NCBI GenBank assembly: GCA_050251415.1 | Contig: JBFWMT010000022.1 | Coordinates: 1 to 37,131, forward strand | Source: UBA8514 sp050251415 | GTDB lineage: Bacteria > Bacillota > Clostridia > Lachnospirales > Anaerotignaceae | DNA length: 37,131 nt | Reading direction: 5' to 3' | Shown: one piece after another, positions 13,422 through 20,500 of the stretch | How the letters are laid out: every line of letters begins with the position of its first letter | Position numbering within the stretch: position 1 is the stretch's first letter | Program-made: the position numbers and the translations under genes | Notes under the pieces: generated by a model | Told to the model about the DNA's origin: nothing | Database searches by the model: none | The model's input: only the letters and a program-made list of their open reading frames with translations

Positions 13422-15153
13422 TTAATGCACCTCCTTTGCCGTATTCCTCAAGATGTTTCTGCTGTGAGAAAAGCTTTTTATAAAGAGATTTTTCTGCCAT
13501 TAGCACATCGTGGGTACCGCTTTGGGCTATTTCCCCATTATTAAGCACATAAATGCAGGCGGAATTTACAACATTTGCAAGGCGGTGAGATATAAGAATG
13601 ACAGTCTTTGTTTTTGCAAGTTCTTGCACTGCCTCCATAATGTATGCTTCACTTTCGGCATCTATGTTTGAAGTGGCTTCATCAAAAATATAAACAGGGG
13701 TGTCGTGAAGTAATGCCCTTGCCAAAGCAAGCCTTTGCCGTTGACCACCAGAAAGGTTACTTCCCTGTTCATCAATATGAGTTTCAAGACCATCTTCATT
13801 TTGAATGAAGTCTAAAAAATTTACACGTTGAAGTGCGGTGTAAAGTTCTGCGTCCGTGGCATTGGGCTTTGCCATTTTCAAGTTGTATGCCACGGTGCCT
13901 TTAAACAAGTAGCTGTTATGGTTAATTAGCGTAATGGTTTCCATAAGGCTTTTTTCGCTGATGTTTCGTAACTCCTTTTCGCCAAGTTGTATACTGCCCT
14001 TGTAATCTTTTAAAGTCCCTTTAAGAAGTGACGCCGTGGTGGATTTTCCGCAACCGCTTTTACCCACCAGAGAAATAAAAGAATTTTTGGGAATTTTGAA
14101 GGAAATATTATTTAAAACCATTTTATCTGTTTCGTAGCCGAAGGACACATTCTTAAAGGTTATATCACTATTTTGTATATCCTCTGTGCCTTTTTTGGGC
14201 AAAGGGGTGTCCAGAATTTTAAAAATCTTATCTGCCGCCGCCATACCGTTCATGGCAATGTGGAAAAAAGAGCCTAAAAGCCTTAAAGGAATAAAAAAGT
14301 CTGCCGATAGTAAAATTACTGCCATTGCACCATATAAATCAATGTTCCCCTTGGAAAATTCCGAAACAGCAAGGATCATGCCTAAAGCCGCACCCCCATA
14401 GGCAACTAAATCCATAACAGAAATGGAGTTTAACTGCATACGAAGTACCTTCATGGTAATTTTGCGGAAAGCTTCTGCGTTCTCATTCATTTCGTTGTGC
14501 TTCATTTCATCTGCCTGATAAATTTTCAAGGTAGTCATTCCCTGTAAATTTTCTAAAAAGGAATCCCCTAAACCGGTGTATGCGCCCCAATATTTGCTTA
14601 ATAGCTTTTTTGCAAATTTCTGTACCGCTATAATAGATAAAGGTATGAGTGGCACGCAGAAAAGCAAAACAATAGCCGCCTTAAAGCAGATATTTGCTAA
14701 CACTAAAAACAGGGTAACGGGAGCTAACAGGCTATAAAAAAGCTGGGGCATATACTGGGAAAAATAAATTTCCAACTGGTTTACACCCTCGGTGCTTATT
14801 TGTACTGCCTCAGAGGTGGATATCTTTTCGCTGTAGGCAGTGCCAATTTGGGTAAGTTTAGTATAAATTTTTTCTCGGAGTACTTTCTTCACATTTTGGG
14901 AGGACAGGTAAGAAGTTTTTGCAGAAAGAAGATTTCCAAAAAAACGTAGAATGCCGAATATTAGTACAATAACGGCGGTTTTTTGAAAAGTAGATGTGCC
15001 AAAATAGCCACCAATAAATGCAGAATTAAACACCTGGCAAATGGAAAGCATTATGACCATATTACAGACAAGGCAAAGCCATTGCAGAAAAACTGTTGCC
15101 GCAATATATTTTTTAGCATTGGGTACAAGACCCAAAAGACGTTTGTTGAACAT
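13414..15153 (-). CDS. cydD: ABC exporter half-transporter, CydD-like
   Basis: 579-aa partner of the CydC-like protein. The membrane domain (~1-320) has the CydD-like run LREKIYTKLTQIG, STEGVNQLEIYFSQYMPQL and the FLENLQGMTTLKIYQA coupling region. The ATPase domain (~345-579) has Walker A GKSGCGKST, signature LSGGQRQRL, Walker B VYIFDEATSNID and H-loop ISHRLANV, all intact. Start set at 15153 because TAGGAGGGCT lies 8 nt upstream; an in-frame extension to 15207 lacks a site. First gene of the leftward operon, with a near-consensus promoter 90 nt upstream and a 15-bp element at the predicted transcript start. No cytochrome bd genes are nearby, so the usual oxidase-assembly role is uncertain in this anaerobe. 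Confidence 0.86.
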   Translation of the reverse strand: MFNKRLLGLVPNAKKYIAATVFLQWLCLVCNMVIMLSICQVFNSAFIGGYFGTSTFQKTAVIVLIFGILRFFGNLLSAKTSYLSSQNVKKVLREKIYTKLTQIGTAYSEKISTSEAVQISTEGVNQLEIYFSQYMPQLFYSLLAPVTLFLVLANICFKAAIVLLFCVPLIPLSIIAVQKFAKKLLSKYWGAYTGLGDSFLENLQGMTTLKIYQADEMKHNEMNENAEAFRKITMKVLRMQLNSISVMDLVAYGGAALGMILAVSEFSKGNIDLYGAMAVILLSADFFIPLRLLGSFFHIAMNGMAAADKIFKILDTPLPKKGTEDIQNSDITFKNVSFGYETDKMVLNNISFKIPKNSFISLVGKSGCGKSTTASLLKGTLKDYKGSIQLGEKELRNISEKSLMETITLINHNSYLFKGTVAYNLKMAKPNATDAELYTALQRVNFLDFIQNEDGLETHIDEQGSNLSGGQRQRLALARALLHDTPVYIFDEATSNIDAESEAYIMEAVQELAKTKTVILISHRLANVVNSACIYVLNNGEIAQSGTHDVLMAEKSLYKKLFSQQKHLEEYGKGGALNA

Positions 15154-15219
15154 AAAAAATAGCCCTCCTAAATTAAAAGACGGCACGCAAAAAATACTTT
15201 CACGCACTACTTAAAATTT

Positions 15220-15234
15220 AAACGGGCGAGGTTT
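15220..15234. repeat. 15-bp element AAACGGGCGAGGTTT, copy 1
   Basis: AAAC/GTTT flanks with a GGGCGAG core. It lies at about +2 to +16 of the predicted cydD-like transcript, where a repressor would act. An exact copy is in the haem operon leader (16402-16416). Candidate operator or hairpin with a 7-nt loop. Confidence 0.55.
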
Positions 15235-15242
15235 ATGGCAAA

Positions 15243-15271
15243 ACTATAGCATAATGACGGGTTGATGTCAA
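15243..15271 (-). promoter_or_regulatory. promoter of the CydDC-like operon
   Basis: Minus-strand TTGACA (15266-15271), 17-nt spacer, TATAGT (15243-15248): the same boxes and spacing as the haem operon promoter at 16301. Predicted start near 15236. Confidence 0.8.
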
Positions 15272-15303
15272 TTTAAAAAAGTATTATTAAAGTTTTAGAG
15301 GTG

Positions 15304-15359
15304 TTGACAAAAGAAACAAGGAATGTTATTTTTAACATAATGTGTTAGCTTAAGATAAC
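15304..15359 (+). promoter_or_regulatory. promoter and operator of the DtxR-NEAT regulator gene
   Basis: TTGACA (15304-15309), 17-nt spacer, TATTTT (15327-15332). The 16-bp dyad GTTAGCTTAAGATAAC (15344-15359, one mismatch from perfect) covers about +5 to +20. It matches the sites at 16340 and 16655 and the TTAG/CTAA half-sites of DtxR boxes. Negative autoregulation is inferred. Confidence 0.7.
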
Positions 15360-15407
15360 TAAATATAGATACTACTAATTCACTGCCTATAGGAAAGGAG
15401 ATAATGA

Positions 15408-16274
15408 ATGAAGAAAGGTACGGTTTTGGATGGTTTTACGGAAGCGCAGCTAAAATATATTTTAATAATTAGTGCATTGCAGGATTCTGCTGCCACTTTG
15501 CCCACGGTGGCAGAAAACATGGGCGTAAAAAAGCCCAGTGCCTGCCGAATGATATATCAGCTGAAGGATATGGGAGTGCTAAAAATAGATGAAACCTGGC
15601 AATCCAAAAGGTTTTTTCTTACAGAATTAGGCAATAGTGTTGCGGCAGTGTTGGAGCATCAAAAGTATATGATTTATAGACTGCTTACCCAAACATTGGG
15701 TACAAGCACAGAAATTGCACAGCGACAAACCGAAAGACTGATAGGAAAAATAGAACCAGAGGTAGTTACCCTTATGGAGATGAAATTTAACGGTTTCCAT
15801 GAAGAAGAATGCTGTAAGGAAAATCACTATGATACCGAATGGGAGGACAATCCCACGGAGGGAAGTTATTTTATTCCTTTTAAGATATTAAAAGCCGATA
15901 GTGATATGATTTCTATGGGGAATAAGGGTTTTGAGCATCCTTGTATTTTAGTATTCAATAATGATAAACAGGAAGTGATTTTAAAAGCAAAGGATATATT
16001 CTATAAATCTATTTTAGGGAAATGCCTTTATGGTAAGTTATGCGCCATGAAGTATAAGAACAGAGAAAGCGGAGTTTTTCAAGAGGTTGAATGTGTAAAT
16101 TCAACTTATAAACTGCCTTTAAATGAAATGCAATGCAATTATGATGCACAAGGAAGGGTGGTTACAGGGGTAATAAGAATTATGGTGCAGGCCACTGTTG
16201 GCGTTTTCCATATGTCAGAAGCCGAGGCGGATTTGGTGTTGAATTTAACTTCTGTTGAAATAAACAGCAAATAA
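15408..16274 (+). CDS. DtxR-type wHTH fused to a C-terminal NEAT-like domain: candidate cytoplasmic haem-sensing regulator
   Basis: 288 aa, no signal peptide. Residues ~10-75 form a DtxR-type winged helix (LPTVAENMGVKKPSACRMIY, MGVLKIDETWQSKRFFLT). Residues ~80-125 match the DtxR dimerisation region (LEHQKYMIYRLLTQTLG, IAQRQTERLIGKIEPEV), but the Glu105-His106 metal pair of DtxR is Ile112-Gly113 and Cys102 is Glu109. Instead of an SH3-like domain, residues ~151-285 resemble a NEAT haem-binding domain: GSYFIPFKILKADSD, SMGN (169-172), then beta-rich sequence. The same SMGN pattern occurs twice in the surface protein at 17582. The NEAT Tyr position appears to be Phe-His (267-268). Start is supported by GGAAAGGAG. 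Divergent from CydDC, upstream of the haem operon. Haem sensing is inferred. Confidence 0.78.
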   Translation: MKKGTVLDGFTEAQLKYILIISALQDSAATLPTVAENMGVKKPSACRMIYQLKDMGVLKIDETWQSKRFFLTELGNSVAAVLEHQKYMIYRLLTQTLGTSTEIAQRQTERLIGKIEPEVVTLMEMKFNGFHEEECCKENHYDTEWEDNPTEGSYFIPFKILKADSDMISMGNKGFEHPCILVFNNDKQEVILKAKDIFYKSILGKCLYGKLCAMKYKNRESGVFQEVECVNSTYKLPLNEMQCNYDAQGRVVTGVIRIMVQATVGVFHMSEAEADLVLNLTSVEINSK

Positions 16275-16300
16275 AATATGGGAAAAAATTCAAAAACAAT

Positions 16301-16355
16301 TTGACAATAGAAAAAGAATATGATATAGTTACGCCATAAGTTAGTTTATGCTAAC
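16301..16355 (+). promoter_or_regulatory. main promoter and operator of the haem-uptake operon
   Basis: TTGACA (16301-16306), 17-nt spacer, TATAGT (16324-16329), predicted start ~16336. The dyad GTTAGTTTATGCTAAC (16340-16355) lies just downstream and differs from the 16655 palindrome at two central bases. A repressor bound here would block initiation. Confidence 0.78.
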
Positions 16356-16401
16356 TAAATAAAGTTAAACCTACTTGCTGTTTCCATTATCTAAGATGAA
16401 A

Positions 16402-16416
16402 AAACGGGCGAGGTTT
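16402..16416. repeat. 15-bp element AAACGGGCGAGGTTT, copy 2
   Basis: Exact copy of 15220-15234. In the leader RNA it forms the top of a hairpin: GATGAAAA (16395-16402) pairs with TTTT and CATC (16414-16422), presenting the GC-rich core as the loop. Confidence 0.55.
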
Positions 16417-16434
16417 TGCATCTAAGGAGAAACT

Positions 16435-16478
16435 GATTAATTTTTAATTTACATTAAAACAGTGTTTCCCCAAAAAAT
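16435..16478 (+). repeat. dispersed repeat, copy B
   Basis: Contains ACATTAAAACAGTGTTTCCC; partner of copy A (11613-11656, minus). It lies between two hairpins of the haem operon leader. Confidence 0.6.
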
Positions 16479-16486
16479 ACATATTA

Positions 16487-16581
16487 CTGCCGTGAAAAAT
16501 AGCGGAAAATTCAAGGAATGACCATTGTGTCATTCCTTGAACTGGTTTTACGGGACATTAGCCTAATCTAATGCACGGCAG
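16487..16581 (+). ncRNA. candidate structured RNA (three-way junction) in the haem operon leader
   Basis: P1 is a perfect 8-bp helix CTGCCGTG/CACGGCAG (16487-16494 / 16574-16581). It encloses P2, a perfect 13-bp helix (16510-16522 / 16529-16541, loop CATTGT), and P3, CATTAG/CTAATG (16556-16561 / 16568-16573, loop CCTAAT), which abuts P1. Joining strands of 15 and 14 nt are purine- and U-rich and may form the functional core. Further hairpins follow: TTACAAA/TTTGTAA (16612-16650) and the 16655 palindrome, then a terminator. It does not match TPP, SAM, cobalamin, lysine, ydaO, T-box or RNase P patterns that I can recall. Standalone RNA or leader switch are both possible. Confidence 0.55.
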
Positions 16582-16654
16582 CAGATGGAAAAGCGAAACA
16601 GCATAGTAAGCTTACAAACGTAGAAAAATAGAGGGGGACGTTCTTTGTAAAATG

Positions 16655-16670
16655 GTTAGCATATGCTAAC
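16655..16670. promoter_or_regulatory. perfect operator-like palindrome GTTAGCATATGCTAAC
   Basis: Perfect 16-bp palindrome inside the transcribed leader, about 320 nt after the operon promoter. It is the best copy of the motif found at 15344 and 16340. No promoter boxes fit around it, so it may act as a roadblock or looping site, or as an RNA hairpin (6 bp, ATAT loop). Confidence 0.7.
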
Positions 16671-16733
16671 GCGAAGTAACAAAGGCGACTCTTCAGGCAG
16701 AAAAACAAAAGAAACTAGTTATAAGTTTATAAG

Positions 16734-16782
16734 GGCCGATGGGGTTAAACCGCTTATGCAGTTAAAGCGTTTCGGTCTTTTT
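16734..16782 (+). terminator. terminator-like hairpin at the end of the leader
   Basis: GGCCGA (16734-16739) pairs with TCGGTC (16772-16777) and CGCTT (16751-16755) with AAGCG (16765-16769); five T follow. It lies 127 nt before the first gene, so the operon leader (~16336-16782) could be terminated early or released as a separate RNA of ~445 nt. Confidence 0.6.
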
Positions 16783-16908
16783 ATAAAAAATGTAAAAGAA
16801 GGGAAGTGAGGAAGAAAAACAAAAAAATAAGGCAGAAACCGGTTTTTGCCCTGCAAAGGACGTCAAATTATAACTGAATGTGTTTTACTACAAAAGGAGG
16901 AAAAGATT

Positions 16909-17418
16909 ATGAAAAAATTTATGAAAAAAGTAGCAGGTTTAGGTATGGCGGCAGTAATGGCATTGAGCATGAGTGCAATGGCTTTTGCACAGGATGCACC
17001 AGGCTATGTAACATTTTTTAAAAGCGGAAGCGCAACAGAAGTTTCTATGACCCAAAATACAATCGGAAGCTATGCCAGCAAGGTTCAGGTAGTTGATGGG
17101 GAGGACGTTAACTACGTGTACACCATTAATCTTCAGTCCTTTACAATGACAAAAATGGGAATTTCAGGGGAAGGTCAGATGACAGGCATTGTATTAGGTT
17201 CAGCTGCACAGGCTGATGGAATTACCGCAGTATTAGCTGATGATTTGCAAACTTTAGTAGTAACTGTACCAGCCGACCTTGTAGATAGTAACGGCAATTC
17301 TGCAACATACGCTGCAGAGGCACAGGCCGAGGTTGAACTTTTCTGGGGAATAACATTTGATATGCCTTCTTCAATTAACCTTGCAATTACAAATTCACAG
17401 TTAACATATTCAGAATAG
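16909..17418 (+). CDS. small secreted NEAT-like protein, candidate haem carrier
   Basis: 169 aa. Start at 16909 has AAGGAGG 8 nt upstream and begins a classic signal peptide (MKKFMKKVAGLGMAAVMALS, cleavage after AMAFA, ~residue 27). The mature ~140 aa is one beta-rich domain without an anchor: VSMTQNTIGSYASKVQVV, NYVYTINLQSFTM, ADDLQTLVVTVPADLV. The SMxxN motif early in the domain followed by beta strands resembles the haem-lip SMxN region of NEAT domains, though overall similarity is weak. First gene of the operon and followed by a terminator, so it may be made in excess over the large surface protein, as expected for a free haemophore (inference). If not NEAT, it is an unknown secreted domain specific to this locus. 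Confidence 0.65.
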   Translation: MKKFMKKVAGLGMAAVMALSMSAMAFAQDAPGYVTFFKSGSATEVSMTQNTIGSYASKVQVVDGEDVNYVYTINLQSFTMTKMGISGEGQMTGIVLGSAAQADGITAVLADDLQTLVVTVPADLVDSNGNSATYAAEAQAEVELFWGITFDMPSSINLAITNSQLTYSE

Positions 17419-17446
17419 TTCATTTTTAATTGTTTTAATTAAGAAA

Positions 17447-17490
17447 ATTAAGAGAGCCGAGGGCTTTACGGCTTTAGGCTCTCTTTTTTA
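17447..17490 (+). terminator. terminator after the first haem operon gene
   Basis: AGAGAGCC (17451-17458) pairs with GGCTCTCT (17477-17484), with inner GGGCTTTACGGCTTTA, followed by six T. Partial read-through would set the ratio of small carrier to surface protein. Confidence 0.85.
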
Positions 17491-17581
17491 AAAGAAACAT
17501 ACATAAAAGGTTCAACTGAATTATTAAAAAACAAAAGGTTCGTTAGGGGAATTGGTATATTAAACAAGGGAGTGGACTGAG

Positions 17582-20500
17582 TTGAAATATAAAAAGTATT
17601 TGACCATGTTTTTGGCAGGCACATTGGCAGTAAGTTCTGTACCTACCAATGCATTTGCAGATACCTCGGGTCAGCAGGTAGAACAACAGCAGGATAGTAC
17701 AGAAGAAACAGGCGCAACAGAGGAAACGGGAACAACAGAGGGAACAACAGAGGGAACGACAGAAGAAACAGGAACGACAGAAGAAACGGAAACGACAGAA
17801 GAAACGGGAACAACAGAAGAAACAGGAGCAACAGAAGAAACAGGAGCAACAGAAGAAACAGGAGCAACAGAAGAAACAGGAGCAACAGAAGAAACAGGAG
17901 CAACAGAAGAAACAGGCACAACAGAAGAAACAGGCACAACAGAAGAAACGGGAACAACTGAAGAAGCGGAAAATACGGAAGAAACCGAGAATATAGAAGA
18001 AACAGCCGCAAGTGAAGAAATTACGGAGGGGGAGGATTTGCTGCTAAGTAGTTTAATGGGAACGGCGGCAGTTACGGTAGCGTCACCTACTATTTCAACC
18101 TACTTTGGCAGTTTAACAACCCAAACTCACTATGTAAACGATGCAACGGTAAGTGTTGAAATAGCTGTGCCAGAAGATACAACCGTATATTATACATTAG
18201 ATGGCACAGACCCAATAGAAAGTGAAACCAAACAGCTTTACAGTGGCGTATTTACAGTGAGTGCGTCAAGCACGGAGGCAGAAACTATACCAATTAAAGC
18301 GGTGGCATCACAGGAGGTAGCAGAGGATGAAACCACCACCACGGTGTATTCCCAAGTGGTTTCTGAAGAAGTAGACTTTATTGCAGAGGTGAATGTAGCA
18401 GAGCCTACCATTACAACCTACGACAGCAGCGGAACTACCCAGGAAAGCTATTCCTATATCTCTGCCGTTACGGTTGAAATGGATGCGCCTGTTACCTCAG
18501 AAATATTTTTCACAACAGATGGCACAGACCCTATTGAGAGTAGCACAAAACAGCTTTATGAGGGCTCTTTTAATGTGGCCATTCCAACTGCACAGTATAT
18601 GACGGGAGGAACTAAAGCTATTAAGGCGGTAGCAAGAACAGGCGTTGAAGGAACAGACGGGGAAATTACTTATGTGTATTCTGATGTAGTGGATACGGAA
18701 GTGGTGTTTAGGGCCTATGTAGCACTATCTAATCCAACTATAACAGCAACGCAACAAATAAGCGGAATCAGTTTAGCTACATCCTCTATGTCCAAAGCAA
18801 TGTCGGGTATCGCAAATAATGAAACGGTTGTTATAGGAATTACCCATACCAATGCTGGAACAACCAGAGTGTTGTATACCTTGGACGGGACGGATCCAAG
18901 AACAAGTGAAACGGCAATAGAGTATCAAGATGAATTTGAAGTAAAGGCAAGCAGTTTAGCAGCTGAAAGTGTTGTGCTTAGAGTGACGGTGGAAGTCTTA
19001 GACGGTACAGAAAAAACATACTCATCACCAAGAAAGCTGACAATGAGCTTTTTACAAGAAACAATTGTTGCCCCTGAATTTTCCTTAACAGCACTGGAAG
19101 ATGGTGAGACAAAATATTCTAACTCTTCAGAGGTTACAGCAACCATTTCTAATTATGATTCGAGCTTAGGGTACGTTTATACCTTGGACGGAACTGACCC
19201 AACCTTGGAAAGCAGTCCGTATGACAGTAGCACAGGAATAACCAGAATTAAAGCACCATCTTCTGCAGGCGGCAAGGTTGAAATAAAAGTTGCTGCAGTA
19301 AAGGACGGTAAATATTTATCTGATATTACTAGCAAGGAAATCTATTTTAAACCAGCCGATGACTTGGTGCTTACACAGGGCAATTACATTGCAGATTTTG
19401 TTAATGTAAGTGCTTCAATCGATACCAAGGATGTAGAACTGAACGTGGCGGAAGAGGGGAAGATGAGCCTTACAATCCGTTTTCGTGAAAAAAATACGAC
19501 ATATGATTCTTATATATTTAAGGCGGCAACATTGGTGGATGATGAGGGAAAAGAGACACCTCTTACCTTTGAAGAGCCAGCAGAAGGGGCAACCTATGTA
19601 TATTCTGGGGTGAAGACCTATGCTATAAAAACAGTGACTGTACCGTATAATTCCTTTTCTGAGGATGTTACACTGAAATTCCAAAACAGCAGTGATTCAT
19701 GGGCAAGCTATGTGCTGACCCTAAATTCTCAACCAAAGCTGGCATCGGAAAAAACCATAGACAATTCCGTTATGGGGTATTCCCTCTCTGCTGAGCCTAG
19801 TGAGTTAACTTATGATGGTTACAGACAGTGTTTTGGTACAATTGATATAAATTTAGACAGCCAGGGTTATTCGGTTACAAGACCTATGGTGTATTATTAT
19901 ACCACCGACGATACAGAGGAAATAGATTTTAATTCAAGGTCGACGGATTATTCTAGTATAAACAGTTTGAGAGTTACAGGAAATTATGGACAATATGATG
20001 AATCTTATAATATGATATACCCCACAAGTGACGACCCCCATACCCTTAATATAAGGGTTAAAGGTTATGTAGAGGGTTTAGGATGGACAGATGAAATTTC
20101 AATTCCCATGAAGTTTAATGCAAAGGCTTTGAAGAATGATATTCAGGATGCAAATGGTTCGGGTGCATTTTTAACTACAAAGGCCACGTTTTCTAACGGC
20201 ACGACTAGCCCGAACTATACTATCTCTTATGACACGGTGTTTAAGGTGGATACCGTTACAGATGAAACAGCAATAAGCCAGTATGCAGACTTAATTTCAC
20301 AGGTGAATGCAGACCATGGCAGCAGCAACATGAGGGTACTAAATGTTGTTCTTGAAACACCTACTGGTGATAAAGTAAAGGTTTTAGATGCTACAGGAGA
20401 GTTTAAGGACAGCAATATTGCAATACCAGGTACAGATGGGTTTAAGGTGGAAACCGTATCTCTTTACAGAATTACAGAAAATGGAACAAAGGCTGAGTTG

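Noticed and set aside
15408..16274. Ordinary metal-dependent DtxR/MntR or MarR regulator
   Set aside because: The dimerisation region is DtxR-like, not MarR-like, but the key metal residues are lost and the C-terminus is not the usual SH3-like domain.
16336..16782. Known leader classes: T-box, cobalamin, TPP, ydaO, tmRNA, RNase P
   Set aside because: The signature sequences that I can recall for these are absent.
17690..17960. CRISPR-like array
   Set aside because: Units are contiguous 18-bp coding repeats without unique spacers and lie inside a long reading frame.
17643..18011. Minus-strand ORFs of Leu/Phe or Val/Ser repeats
   Set aside because: They are the antisense of the 18-bp TEETGx repeat, with no ribosome site or domain.
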